Shown piece after piece: positions 12,265 to 24,862 of a stretch of DNA of 64,000 bases. The stretch lies in assembly GCA_021464245.1 (NCBI GenBank), contig JADCRB010000006.1, positions 3,117,621 through 3,181,620 on the forward strand, read 5' to 3'. Numbering within the stretch: position 1 is the stretch's first letter; each line of letters opens with the position of its first letter. The notes under the pieces are model-generated. The model did no database searches. It saw only the letters and a program-made list of their open reading frames with translations, and was not told the DNA's origin. A program made the position numbers and the translations under genes. Source of the stretch: Carallia brachiata. Taxonomy: Eukaryota; Streptophyta; Magnoliopsida; Malpighiales; Rhizophoraceae.

Positions 12265-12270
12265 AGTTTT

Positions 12271-12290
12271 TGGTTCCGTTGCCGAGAACG
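12271..12290 (+). other. Primer-binding site, tRNA-Asp type
   Basis: TGGTTCCGTTGCCGAGAACG starts 6 bp after the 5' LTR. It resembles TGGCGCCGTTGCCGGGGA, the complement of the tRNA-Asp 3' end used by many plant gypsy elements, with a few substitutions. Confidence 0.75.
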
Positions 12291-12531
12291 GAGCATTAAT
12301 TGTGATTTTTGTTATTTTTGTTATTTTATTTTATTTTATTTTTATTTTTTTAAGATTTAGCTTAGTTTAGTTTTATTTATTTATTTTAAGTTTTAGTTTA
12401 CTTCTTTATTTCTTTTTCACGATTGTAGGTAGTGCATGCAATTGTGAGCATTTAAGAGCACTAATCTTCTTCCCTTGAACCTCGAGATTAAAAGATTTTG
12501 TCGACAGAACCAGATATTAAATTGCGTAGAG

Positions 12532-15078
12532 ATGACTGAAAGAGTTGGTGACGCGGATGGCAAAGTTATAGAAGAGCAAGTACTTATCAATGGACAAGAG
12601 GTGAGGGAGCGGGATAGAATTAGCATGAAGGACATCCAAAGGCCTGTGATTGGTCCTTCACCATCTTGCATCAGGCTGAGTACAACAGCTTGTAACTACG
12701 AGCTCAAGACCATGTTCTTTAATATATTACCATCGTTTCATGGTCTACCGAGTGAGGATCCACTTACTTTCCTTCGAGACTTCTACAACACGATAGAGAC
12801 TTTTCCTCTCGGGAGATGTTCAGAGGATGAGTTGAAGATGAGATGCTTTCTTTATACCCTCAAAGATAAGGCGAAGAGTTGGCTCATTAATTTTCCAGAG
12901 GGATCACTCATTGCATGGGAGCAAATTTATAACAAGTTTATACTGAAATTTTACTCTCCTCAAAAGACTGCAGAACTCTGAAACAAAATTTGTTCCTTTT
13001 CACAAATGGATGCTGAACCATTTCACGAGGCGTGGGAGAGGTTCAAAATACTTCTAGTGCAGTGCCCACACCATCAATTTTCCAAGCCACTCCAGATGCA
13101 GTTCTTCTACGATGATCTTGTTAGCAATTCTCAGATGTTAGTGGATTCAGCAGCCAGAGGTTATATGGGTAATAAGTCAGCAGATGAGCTGTATGATATT
13201 TATGAGTTGCTGGCAGATAACTCGCAGCAAAAAGCTATTAGAAGGCATAGAGCTGGAGCTTATGAGATATCTTAACATGTTGACGTGGCATCAAAGATAG
13301 ACGACTTGTCTCGTCAAGTACAGTTATTGTTAAGCAGAGACTTGGTAGAGAGGGAACAATGCTCTTACTGTGGACGTTTTGGACACATCGAAGCTACTTA
13401 CACAGGTAGAGACTTAGCCAAGTCAGTGGAAGAGATTAATTATGCTGAAACTTATGCTGGAGAACAGCAGAGAAATGACTCATACTCTAACACCTATAAC
13501 CTGGGATGGCGTAACCATCCAAATTTTGACTGGAAGGAGCAGGGAAATACAAGGCAAGTAATACCACCAGGGTTTCAGCAACCGAGACCCCAATTTCATA
13601 GTCAACCATCTCAACCTCAGGAGAAAAAGCCACAGATAGAAGGCATGTTCATGCAGTACATGTCAAAGATGGATGAGAGAATGACACAACAGGATGCTGA
13701 GTTGAGGAAATTGAATGTAAAAATTGATCAAGTTGCATTCACTCACCAAGCCTCGATTCATACTTTGGAAGTACAGGTGGGTCAACTTGGCAAAGCAATT
13801 TCGACTAGAAATCAAGGTCAACTCCCTAGTAATACTGAGGTGAATCCAAAGGAGAGTGTCTTAGCCATTATATTGAGAAGTGGGAACGTGGTAGGAAATC
13901 CTGACGATGTTCAACAAAATTACAAGCCCATAGAAGATGGTGGCAAAGAGGAGGAACTTATGCAAGAGAAAGCTACGGATGATGAACAAGAAGGGTAGGA
14001 CAACATTGAGGAGCTAGTGCCACCCACGCCTCCCCCACAAGTCAAACCATATGTTCTGCCAATCCCATTTCCCAACAGGCTGAAGAAGAGGAATGAGGAC
14101 AAGAACTTTCTTAAGTTTTTGGACATATTTAAGAAGATCCACATCAACATTCCTTTTGCAGAGGCAATTGCACAGATGCCAAATTATGCAAAATTCCTGA
14201 AGGAGATCATATCGAACAAGAGGAAATTTGAGGAGCACACTACAGTTACCTTAACTAAAAAGTGTAGTGCTATTCTTCAGAATAAACTATCTCTAAAGTT
14301 AAAGAATCCAGAGAGTTTTACTATCCCTTGCACCATTGGTAGTTTAGGTATTGAACATTGTTTGTGTGACTTAGGTGCAAGCATTAATTTGATGCCTTTA
14401 TCGCTTTTTAGGAGGCTGAAGATAGGAGAATTGGAGCCAACCTCAGTGTCCTTTCAACTGGCTGATCGGTCCATCAAGTATCCATATGGAAAGATTGAAG
14501 ATGTGCTAGTTAAAGTGGGAAAGTTCTATTTCCCAGCTGATTTCTTAGTTCTGGATATGGACAAAGATGTAGACATCCCAATAATCTTAGGGAAGCCATT
14601 CCTAACCACTGGTAAGACCCTCATCGATGTAAAACAAGGAAAGCTGACATTCCGGGTAGGAAAGAAAGAACATGTATTCAACGTGTTCAAAGTATTAAAG
14701 AGTTCATCACTACATGATACATGCTTAATGATGGAAACATCAAAGCCACCCAAAGAACACCCAAAGAGAATGGATATAGACTTGGGAAGTGCACTTGAGA
14801 TGTTATTTGAGCAACCTCTCCTAGCGGCAAAGTCGAGCTCAAAACTTTCCATTGCGAAGTTGGCTCCTTTTGAGCTTAAACAACCTTCTCTCCCTTTAGA
14901 GCACAATTATATGGGAAGCGACTTTAAGGAGGGAGAGAAAGTACTTCTCTATAATGCCTACAGTGGAACAATCCCGTGGAAACGAAAGAAAAAAAAAGTT
15001 ATTGGGACCATTCACAGTGCACAAAGTGTATCCTCAAGGGGCGATCGGTATTTGGAGCAAGAAGTTTGGGGTGATTAA
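12532..15078 (+). pseudogene. gag-protease polyprotein of the LTR element, three in-frame stops
   Basis: One continuous frame from ATG 12532 to TAG near 15078, broken only by stops at 12979 (TGA), 13273 (TAA) and 13996 (TAG). Residues up to about 250 are the retrotransposon gag domain (DPLTFLRDFYNTIETF, then MDAEPFHEAWERFK). A zinc knuckle follows (CSYCGRFGHIEATY) in which the last cysteine is tyrosine. A proline/glutamine-rich linker and an MDERMTQQDAELRKL helix lead to the aspartic protease with DLGASINLMP at 14368-14397 and IILGKPFL as the flap/ILG motif. Past about 14900 the frame runs into integrase-tail sequence. No frameshifts occur before that point. Each stop is one C-to-T change from Arg or Gln codons. 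Confidence 0.88.
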
Positions 15079-15106
15079 GGTTCATGGAGGCAACTTAAGG
15101 CATTAG
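14940..15106 (+). pseudogene. Integrase C-terminal (GPF/GPY) tail after a large deletion
   Basis: From about 14925 the gag-protease frame reads EGEKVLLYN, the conserved block near the end of plant gypsy integrases. The following GPF-type module, including VYPQGAI and IWSKKFGVIK, is read in a different frame after an A-run at about 14990-14998 and stops at 15104-15106. The deletion joining protease to this tail lies at about 14890-14925 and removed reverse transcriptase, RNase H and the integrase core. Confidence 0.75.
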
Positions 15107-16480
15107 CCTCTCGGAGATCATCCTCCTTAATTCAGGGAAGAACGTCTAGCTATAGACGTTAAATATAACGCTTGTTGGAAGGCAACCCAATGTTTATTTT
15201 ATATTTTAATTAGATTGATAAGTTTAATTTAGTTTGTTTTCTTTTCTTTTGTGTGTAGGAATTTGGGAAGGAAAAGCATGTTCATTTTAAAGCAACAAAT
15301 TACAAGCTGCTTGGTTCAGAGAGTTGTTTGTTCAATGATGGCGGCGCACGTGAGGGTTGCTTTTCTCCTCCGTTCTGTCCCGGTAATTTCGTCCTCTTTG
15401 TTTTCTTTTCTTTTCAGTTATGTTTTTATTGCAACATTGAGGACAATGTTGGTTAAGTGTGGGGGATAGGTGTTATTTTGAATTTTTTGCCAAAAATTTT
15501 TGCTTTTTAATGCTAATTTTTGTGTGCTTGCATGATTTTACATGAGCTTCACTTGAATTCTATTTGAGCTGAATTGTTTTGACACCGATGATAGTACTAA
15601 TGCATCAGAGGTTGGTTTTTGAGTATTATTTGACATTAACTAGTTAGAGATGGTTAGTAGCGAACTTGTTCTCCACTTGAAAAATTTTATTGTTTCTCAT
15701 TTAATTTTAAAGTTGTGCGATGATCTTTTAAAAAGAGATGCTAACTTTTAGAGATTTTCATGTAGTTTTTAATTATGTACACTCATTTAAAATAGTTGAA
15801 CAAACGTTATCTTCTCTTTTTCTAAAGAATTTTGGGGATATGATTTAGGAATTGAATTAAAAAAAAAATGAGGCTTCCAAGTTGTTAATAAGTTATTTAC
15901 TCCGCTGTTTTGAATTACTGAGTAAATGGGGGTCGGCATTACAATTCTTGGTCTTCACGTCAAAAAGTAACTTGAATTATGAGTATGCAAAGCACTCTAA
16001 AAATTTGTTTGTGAAGTAGTAATTGGGTACCGACACCACAAGTGATTGTATTCGTGTCAAAAAGCATATTAGTATTTAAGAAAGAGTATTAAAGCCTCTG
16101 GTACATAAAAAAAAAGTTAAAATAATTAATTTCTATTGATCCCTAGTGTGATTTTGTATTTTTAAGAGAAGATGATTTTTGTCCTTGGATTTTGGATGAG
16201 TGTGTGTGATTACTTTTTACATGACGATAGCTAAGCGTTATCATTGATTAATAAGGGGTTCTTGCATATGATTGATCAATGTAAAACATGTTTTGTGGGG
16301 AATGAGAACGTTATTGATTTTATTTGATTAGTGAAGTGTTGAGTGATACTTTTAAATTGATCTTATAATGTGTTAATGAGACACTGTTTCAAGAATTCGA
16401 TTTGAATGGAATTTTCTTGAAGTTCATGTGATATTTTTAAATTGCTTGGGGACAAGCAACAGTTCAAGTGTGGGGGAATT
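15107..16480 (+). other. 3' internal non-coding region and polypurine tract
   Basis: Non-coding. An internal purine motif AAGTGTGGGGGATAGG at about 15455-15470 is echoed by CAAGTGTGGGGGAATT at 16465-16480, which abuts the 3' LTR and is the polypurine tract for plus-strand priming. Two such motifs about 1 kb apart are common in Athila-like elements. No coding frame is supported in between. Confidence 0.7.
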
Positions 16481-17911
16481 TGATAGGTTCAATATTTACA
16501 TAGGTTTATACCTAATTTTATATATATATTTGGATAGTTTAACTATGTAAATATTGTGAATTGTAGTAAATTCTACTTCGGTTGCTTCTTTTATACTTTG
16601 TAGGACAATTGGACATAACCGAAGTATTTGACACTTGGAAAAAGGAACCTATCGGGTTTGAAGGAGTAGAAACAAGCCAAACACCAAAGAACCGATCCAA
16701 AAGTTTGGTTGGAAAGCTAATATGTGGTCGGTTCAGGTAGAATTTCACATCTTTACGTACTGTTTGGTATTTTAGCCATAACTTCCTCTATACAAGTTGG
16801 AATCAGATGATTATTAAGCCGAATCGAAGCTAAGAGATAAATTTACAACTTTTCTGTTTTGATGAACTTCAGATTCTATGTGGAAGGGGTCGAAATTTGG
16901 GTCCGTAGATATAGGATCAAAACTGTCCAGAAAATTTGTAAATACTTTTCCGACTCGAATTTGGACTCTTTAGGGCTTATTTGATGGGACTATAAATACT
17001 GAAGTCACAGCAAACTTAGAGGACTTTTGGAGGCTATTTCTTGTAGACACAAGACAGAGAAAAAGCGTAGAGAGCGAAGAGGAGAAGAGCATAAGGAAGG
17101 AACGTGAAGACGTTCGAAACGAGTTTTTTGATTCCTTTTCTTTCCCTTCTTTTTCTTTTGAACTTAATGATGTTGGATATTTGTTTATCTTTAGTTTTAG
17201 CATGAGTAGCTAGAACTCTAAACTATGGCAAAAGGGATGTAGCCTAGTTTAGGGTTGAATTATTTGATTTTGTGGATGTTTAGATGTTCTTTTGATTTTA
17301 TTGCAATTATCTGTTGAGAACTTAATTTGATTTATCTATTTTGTTCTTAAACATGCTTTTGTGCCGGGCCATCATGAAAGTAGTCATAAGATTTGTGTTG
17401 AGATCGACAGATGAAACACAATCGTGCACTAAATAGATAAACATATGAATTTTGAGTCAGACATGAGATAAATTTATATGATGTCGTCAGAAATTCTATG
17501 TTCTTAATGGTTGATCTATTTTGTGTGAGTTCGAGAGAAGATCACAATTAGATTGAATACGGTTAGAGTTGTTTGACAAAGAATACTAAATAAAGAAGAA
17601 GAATTGACATTCAATTCATTAATTCACAAAATTCATGTAATTCAGCTTTTTTAAGTGAAACCCAATAGCCCTAGTACTCTCTATCTTGTGTTCAGTTTAA
17701 ATTAAATTGTCTCTGATTTTCCATTAATTATATTGTTTAATTTTTAATTTAATAATTCTGCTTCTCATTAATTTTCTTAAACATAAAATTTTCAGTTTAA
17801 ATAATATAAATCATAATTAATTTTTTATTCCCTTAGATTCGACACCTGAAGTATTCACTAAAGTTTATTACTACGATCGGCCCTTTACGTTTGTAGGATT
17901 TTACTCGGTCA
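16481..17911 (+). repeat. 3' LTR
   Basis: 1,431 bp, TGATAGGTTC to TCGGTCA, followed directly by the CCTAT target duplication. It has the same TATA box (16991-16998) as the 5' LTR. Many differences between the LTRs are C/T or G/A transitions. Confidence 0.93.
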
Positions 17912-17916
17912 CCTAT

Positions 17917-20086
17917 ATTACACAAAAAGAACGTAATTGGTTCATTTCAAGTGGAATATTGAATTGATTTTTTTAGGAAAAAAGTTTGTTTTTCAGGAGA
18001 AATTTTTTTTTTGGTTTTATCATATATCATGTAAATTCATATTTTAAATTACAGTAATTCTTATCTGATTTTAAATTTAAATTTAATTTTTTTAATTTTT
18101 TAATGAAATTACATTAAAAAAGTATTTAATTGTACTTTATGGCGGTGTCCAGAAGCCACCTCAGGCGGAGAATCCTCGCTGTTTTGACAGCTAACTCCTA
18201 ACTGAAAACGTGACCAAGGCCACTAGGCAGGGATTGAAAAGTCTCCCGTGGGTGCATGTGGGGGTTAAAAAACCAACGTAAGTAAGTTACCTCAATTTTA
18301 AAAAAAAAAAAATGAAAATACGCATTGACTATATGAGAAATTAGAATTACAAGTGAAAATCACGATGTTAATTTTGTTAGAATATCATAGATTCATAATC
18401 CTAAAAGGATGATCTGCATTTTACACGATCAAGGACATGAATTTTAGTCGAGCTGGCTGTAATATTGAGACCGAATTCCTTACCGACCGTGAAAGTAACT
18501 TCAATTTGGAATTGAATGCAAACTACAATGGTGTGAAAGAAAGAAAATTCTGGCATGAGAACATGACATTTGCTCCCAAATTCAACGTCTAAATTGAAAT
18601 TTTGTTATTGACCAAATCCAATTAAGCAATTAGACTTGTGGATGTCTTTCTAGATTGTGGCTGTTTTTAATTGCGATTTGCGTGTACAAGTTAAGGGGTG
18701 ATTGTGTTAAGGTAAATACGTACGTAAGACATCGCAAACTGACTGCTGCACAAATCATCCGTCTAAAAAAAAGTCATTTTGATTGGTGACGGCTATCAAC
18801 TACTTTACTTGGTGAATAATATACTTTCTCCGTCCCAAAAAAAAAAAAAAAAAAACCACAGCCTTTTTTAAAAATTATAATTTATCGAATCTTACATTCT
18901 TTTTTGATGAATCAAATAATTTTTTTTGGAGACTTCGTCAAATAAGATACTGATAGAATGGCGTATAATTTAATCAAATTAATCAATGTACGAGTACTGA
19001 CTACTAAGCTAGTTGGTCCAAATTTATCTACACATTGGCTACTGAATATGCAGTCCAATTTGCGCAAATTTCTGACTTCAAGTGATGAGCTTTGAACAAT
19101 CAAAATTCTAGATTGCATACGATAGAGGCTCTACGTATACGTGTGGGGACACACGGGTTTAAAGGCTTTGATTTCTCCAGTGTTTGACATATCAAATCAA
19201 TTAAAAATGTGTCTGAAAGATATTATTATAATTTGTAGTTTAAAAATTTTATTTGATATAGTATTAAAATTTAATTTACCTTTTGTTTACATTCAAATTT
19301 GATCATTTATATATGAACTTAGTCCGTTTCAATTTAGTTTTCTTTTATAACATAATAAACGAGTTTAATACATGTTAAGAGGTATATTAAGGAATATAAT
19401 ATTTTATATTGATAGATTATAAAGATTTGATATGAATTATAATACTAATAAATTTTTTTTTATATTGCTTAAACTTTTAGGTATTTTATAGATTTACTTA
19501 TCTATTTATATCTGTTGTTTTCTGAAGACGTACAATTTGCATTCCTGTGCCTACGTGGCGGTGTTGTTTTAGTTTTACTTTTACTTCTAAGTTGTCTCCC
19601 TTGCCGATGTGTATTTTGAGTCCGAGAGTAATATAGAGTAGTTAATTATCCTCAAATATAAACGCATGCTGCGAATTCAAGCAAAGAAAGGGTTGATGAG
19701 GTGGGGCTTTCTGACTGGCACTGTCGCACGTGTGATTCTGTGTCCCTTGCTGCAATTTGCACTTGTACACAGCAAGCAAAGTTTTTTTTTTCATAGATTA
19801 AAAAAAAAAATCTCCAATATCCATGTATACATCTCCAAAAGAAAAAAAAAGAAAAAAAATATATAAATATATATGCTAGAGGTAGGTCCACACTCCACAC
19901 AATGGCTTCCAATTATAATTATCTAATAATAATACTATATATATAACATAGAAGCTGAATTAAAATTAAAATAATTATATAATGGGTTATGACAAAGTCT
20001 AGATAGGGTTTTTTTTCTTTTTTTCTTTTTTAGATAAGCTTGATAGGGGGTTGAGTTTTTTTTCTCAAAAAAAAAGGGGGTTGATT
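17917..20086. other. Intergenic region, Stowaway-like terminus
   Basis: No gene is seen. At about 18822-18845 CTTTCTCCGTCCCAAAA follows a TA and looks like a Stowaway/Mariner MITE terminus (consensus CTCCCTCCGTCCCA), but no matching right end was found. A GC-richer block at 18140-18260 is unexplained. 19650-20086 is the MYB promoter region. Confidence 0.4.
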
Positions 20087-20095
20087 TATATATAA
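20087..20095 (+). promoter_or_regulatory. TATA box of the MYB gene
   Basis: TATATATAA lies 178 bp before the MYB start codon, giving a 5' UTR of about 150 nt. Confidence 0.5.
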
Positions 20096-20272
20096 GTAGG
20101 TAAGCTAGTGACCAGATTTTAAAGCCCCCCGTGTTATTATTTTATGGGTGCCTGCCAAGAAAGAGTTTCTCAAAATTAGCTCTTTTGTGCATCTTTATCC
20201 CTTGGATATTAATCTCTGTAAGTCTAGTTAGCTTGAAGTTGGTTTAAAATTTTTGTTCCGTGGCTGTGGAAG

Positions 20273-22224
20273 ATGGGGAGAAAGCCGTGTTGTGACAAAG
20301 TTGGGTTGAAGAAAGGGCCGTGGACAGCAGATGAGGATAGGAAACTCATCAACTTCATCCTGACTAACGGCCAATGCTGCTGGAGAGCTCTTCCTAAACT
20401 TGCAGGTCTCCACATCATCCATTTCCATTTCTCTCATTACATTTCAAAGAAGAGAGAAATTTTTGAGACTACCTTTGGCTAAGATGTATATCTGCAGTCT
20501 TAATTAGTCTGCTCTGTCCTTCTCTAGTTGATCTTCTCTTTTCTTGAAGTTTAAGAGACTTAAATTGTTTAAGAGTTGATTTTTTCTTTTCCATAACAAT
20601 CATTAAGGGGGAATGCCTGAAAGGTCACTAAATGTGAATTGCAAGAGATCATAATGGGCATCCATTTTTTTGCTTATTTGGCAAATATGACCAAAGAAAA
20701 TTGCAGGCTTCTATCTTAAAAATATTTTGTTCTTCGAATCTTTTCCCTTTGATTTGTTTGTGACTGGGGCGATGGTGGCTGTCACTGCAGGATTGTTAAG
20801 ATGTGGGAAGAGTTGCAGGCTGAGATGGACAAACTATCTAAGGCCAGATTTGAAGAGAGGTCTTTTAACAGAAAATGAAGAGAAAACGGTCATTGATCTC
20901 CACGCCCGACATGGCAACAGGTTGCTTACCTTCTTCATTCTGCACCATATTTGGTCACTGTCTATGTCTCTGTCTCTCCCTTTTTCAAGTTTATTAATTC
21001 TTCCGTACTAAGCATCTTCCATTTACTTGATCCGGTTACAAAAAAAGTTTAAGAGCCTCCGACAAATGTCTTGACAAATGTCTCAATTTTTATAAAAAAA
21101 TAATTAATTATTAAATTTTTATAATTATCGTGATAAAAAAATAATAAAAAATAAAATAATAATTTATATTTTAATTATTTTGTTATTCTTTTTATTAATA
21201 AAATTATAAAAATTAATAATTAATTATTTTTTATATCCATGTCGAGATAAAACTTGGGGACTATTGTTTGGGGCGCCTAAACCAGGTTACAAAAAAAACC
21301 ATCTCCTTTGGAGTGGTCCCACGTACTCTCATTTTGAAATGAGAAATATTTGGTAGAATCAAAGTAATAGTTGTTGAATGATTAAATTTAGAAAAAAATA
21401 ATAATAATTGGATGTTATATTTTAGTATTATTTAATGTATAATTATGTAGTAAAATTCTTTTGAAAATTTACAACATGTTTTTCATCATTACTTTTTTAA
21501 TCAATCAATTTGTTAAAGTCTATGTACGAGCATTACATTGTTAATTGACAGATGGTCTAAGATAGCATCTCATCTCCCTGGAAGAACTGATAATGAAATC
21601 AAGAACCATTGGAACACTCACATCAAGAAAAAGCTAAGAAAAATGGGCATTGATCCTCTCACCCACCAGCCACTATCCACTTCTGAAGGGTCATCACCTC
21701 CACAAGAACAAGTGGAAAATCAAGCAGAGGATGAACAGGGACAAAAGCAATATTGTTCGGCTAATGCCATCTCTGATCAATTGGACCAAACTAAGGAAAT
21801 TGAACTTGTACTTGAAGCATCTTCAAAATCAACTATCAATGAGGGCAAAGAGGAAGACAATAGCTTGACAAGCACACTTGAAAAAATTGAGCTAATGAAT
21901 GAGTTTAGCATAGATGATGTGCCATTAATTGAACTACATGAAGTGTTGGTCCCCAGTGAACCTTCCTCATCAACCTGTCCATCTTCTTCTTCTTCTTCTT
22001 ATGGCTTAAACAATGTCGTTGAGCTTGAAGACTTGCAATTCCCAGATTTGGAGTGGCCTAACCATGACATTGACCTCTGGGCTGATGACTTGAGTAGTTG
22101 GGATTTGCTAATCAATGGTGCTGATAGTGACAGAAAGATGGCAACTACTTTTAATCCTGTTTTAACAGGTCAGAGCCCAAGAATGGCTTTGGATGAAGAT
22201 TCTTGGGCATATGGGTTATTGTGA
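20273..22224 (+). CDS. R2R3-MYB transcription factor, MYB20/43/85 type
   Basis: Three exons: 20273-20405, 20791-20920 and 21552-22224, with GT-AG introns at the positions conserved in R2R3-MYB genes (after LPKLAG and within GNR/W). The product is 311 residues. It starts [18 protein letters not shown]2 spans about 13-63 with its three regular tryptophans, and R3 about 64-116 ending [16 protein letters not shown]. The next segment, KMGIDPLTH, is typical of the Arabidopsis MYB20/42/43/85 group, which activates secondary-wall, lignin and phenylalanine pathway genes (family knowledge; its role here is inferred). The bHLH-binding signature of anthocyanin MYBs is absent. The C-terminal half is acidic with a serine run at about 225-240 and a final acidic/tryptophan motif. 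No lesion is seen. Confidence 0.93.
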
Positions 22225-24349
22225 TTGGAAGTATTTTACATGGGGGTCCATATTTATTATTCGGTTGTTAATAGTTTTCACAGAGGAGATAGTAAGTCAA
22301 TCATCAGGAAAAATCCTTTCATCGATTTTAGCTTCTTCACTTGTCTTCAGTATTTTGAGAAAGCAAAACTGGGTTAATTTTCACCATATGCCACGTTGAA
22401 GCTTTTTTTTTAATAAAAAAATATATTGCTGATACTTAAATTATCACACTTGTAAATTAAAACTAAGAGATATCTGTTGTTATTCTTATTCAATTATATC
22501 TAATAAGATAGATTTATCACCTAAGTACTAAGTACTGATAATACCAAACAAGACTTTGTCTTAAAATACCATATCAATTGTTAAATTTGGAACCTGCCAC
22601 CGCCCTGCAACCTACTAGACACTTGTTTGTTAGGGGAGAGTGCAAAGATAAAAATTTGAACCTGAATTCTATGCACGGAGACACATTGAGTTTGCAAACA
22701 GGCCTTGTTTTATCAAAGTGGACTACATGTTTTTTTTTTTTTTTTCTTATATGCGCTCCAATTTTAAAGCAAGTTCAATACCATAATGTTGGGCTAAATT
22801 ACCAATTATTTTCACCTTTTGCATTAAGCTGCGGAATAAGATTGATATTTTACTGAAATAAAGTTAATCGCCTTTCATATTTAGCCAACCACGGTTACAC
22901 CTTTTGGGAAGTGGATGGAATAATAGTTTAGACAAACTCTCAATTTTTTTTTAGCTAAAAAAAATCACTTTATAGATATGACAGTTATCGGATTCTCCCA
23001 AAGGAAAGACTTACTACTAAAGCATTACTGAATCTAAAACGGGTATTCCTTAAACCCAATCACAATATTAACGAATTTGGAATCCAACGCCGTGCTGAAT
23101 TCTTTCGTAACGTCATGATGCGGCTACCCAACTTCAAATGCTAGGAGAACACGGCACGGGAACTCAAACTCGAGTTAATACTGGAGACAAACTCTCAGCT
23201 AAACACGTTATTTTTGGAGTTTTACAAGATCTTGTGGATTATTAACGGTAAATAAGATTTTTTTAGCATAGCATCTCTTGTCAATGACAATAAGGAAAAA
23301 TTAGGAAGACATAGAATATAATTATAGAGTAGTTATAGGCCAGAGAAAGTTTTTTTTTAGCAAAAAAAATTAAAATCAACACTTAGAATAATATTAAGCA
23401 AATTTGAAATAGCACTAAATACGTTTAGGATTTAGTTTTAAAAAAAAATTTGTTATTACATTTTAAATGTTAAACTCATTTTTATAATAGCTTGATGGTT
23501 ATTTTCTATCTTTCTAACGAGACTCATGACAATAATAGCTCAACATCTCATCACTGGACCATGTAAGTGGCTTCTAGGTTGAAAATTATAATATAAAAAG
23601 GGAGGACCCATTTCAGGTAACTGAAGTTTTCAATTAAATGATAGGAGGTTGAATTGTTAGTTCTTTTTCTTACTAGTCATATTTTTTATAATTGTAGATC
23701 ATTTTCACTAAGGACAAAAAAAAAAAACGAAGTATCAAGTCTTTTCTTTTCGGCATTTGTCTTGGAAATTAGCAAGAATTGTATGCTTGGAGTCATGGCG
23801 AAATAAACAAATTGCGTTAATTATGACTTTCATCAAGGGACCCTATCATCTAGAAGTATACAAAAAGAATAAATTAACAATAATTGTATGCATGTAGGAA
23901 GAAACAAAGGGATTAATTTTGACTTCCAAGAAAGGACTGTTATTATCTAGAAAGTATATAAAAATAATTTCTCATCTGGTCAAACATGTTGGCAATTTGA
24001 TGTCGTATTTTTCTATTGTTAATTTATTCGACTTTTACATACACATGCATTTTTTTTTTCCCTATAGACAAATAATTTATCCGGTGACCCAACAGAAAAA
24101 AATTCTGTCCAATTTGAGAAAACCGCGTGAATAAATATACAAAACAAATGACTTTATTTCGCCGTGGATGGACGAAAAGATGTGCGACGTTTGCATTACC
24201 AGTATCTTACGTGAGATGCTGCTATTTCATATTGGGCCTGATTAGATGAACGCGCAAATGCCATGCATCGCCGACGCTCCAGCATGGCAAAATGTGTTAG
24301 GTAAGCCTTTGTCAATTGAGCAGTGTTATGTGGATGTTGACTTTTTCAA
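22225..24349. other. Intergenic region downstream of MYB
   Basis: Contains the MYB 3' UTR, AT-rich spacer, and a diverged tandem duplication at 23777-23970. No coding sequence is supported; frames near 22193, 22578 and 23919 have no recognisable domain and start in low-complexity sequence. Confidence 0.5.
23777..23970. repeat. Diverged tandem duplication, about 105 bp
   Basis: AATTGTATGC..TTAATTATGACTT..ATCTAGAAGTATA at 23777-23870 recurs from 23882 with the same order of blocks (TTAATTTTGACTT, ATCTAGAAAGTATA). Identity is about 70-75% by eye. Confidence 0.6.
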
Positions 24350-24415
24350 TTTGCAGGAAGACCCATTTTTATAATTTTTTTCACAATTTTAGCTATAATT
24401 TTTACAATTCTACTT

Positions 24416-24625
24416 TCATGGTGTACCATATACATATTTTGCATAAAACCTTTTCAAATGCTTATGGATTCTCAATTCAGTATTTAACAGATTCTTTACA
24501 TAAGAATTTTTTATTACAATAGGTTCTTTAATAATTTTTTCAAGCCTTCTTATTTCTCTCTGATTTTTCCTATATTGTTTTTCAAAATATCTTATATCTT
24601 CTCTAATTTCTTTAGGACATATCAT
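24416..24625 (-). pseudogene. Short coding remnant after second primer-binding site
   Basis: A 69-codon frame with strongly helical, basic character (YFEKQYRKNQREIRRLEKII), following the second primer-binding site. It is probably the N-terminal part of a viral protein; no family was recognised. The sequence beyond 24360 no longer looks viral. Confidence 0.35.
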
Positions 24626-24849
24626 TTTGCCAACCTTATTCAGGATATACCATGTACACAGTTTTCATAATATCTTATCATTCGTTTATGTATTATATAC
24701 TTTTCATTCAAATCCCCTTACATAAAGATCCTTTATTTTATCAATTTTCTTAATTTCTCTTTTATGCCATCATAATTTTTTATTAACTTATCCCATATAT
24801 TCTCTTAAATCAGTTGGATATGACATTAAAATTCTTTCAATTTCGTTGT

Positions 24850-24862
24850 GGCACTAATACCA
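24850..24862 (-). other. Pararetroviral primer-binding site, unit 2
   Basis: Minus-strand TGGTATTAGTGCC differs from the tRNA-Met complement at only a few bases and lies about 1 kb downstream of the 35S-like promoter, a normal caulimovirid leader length. Confidence 0.55.

Larger units (their letters stand above)
10803..17916 (+). mobile_element. Ty3/gypsy-type LTR retrotransposon, internally deleted
   Basis: A complete insertion of 7,104 bp (10808-17911) flanked by a perfect 5-bp target duplication CCTAT at 10803-10807 and 17912-17916. The two LTRs begin TGATAGG and end in TCA. Between them are a tRNA-Asp-type primer-binding site, a gag-protease reading frame, the tail of an integrase and a polypurine tract. 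Reverse transcriptase, RNase H and the integrase core are absent, so the copy could move only with helper proteins. The gag, protease and PBS types fit the Athila/Tat side of plant Ty3/gypsy elements. By-eye LTR divergence of roughly 5-6% suggests insertion on the order of a couple of million years ago at usual plant rates (inference). Confidence 0.92.
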
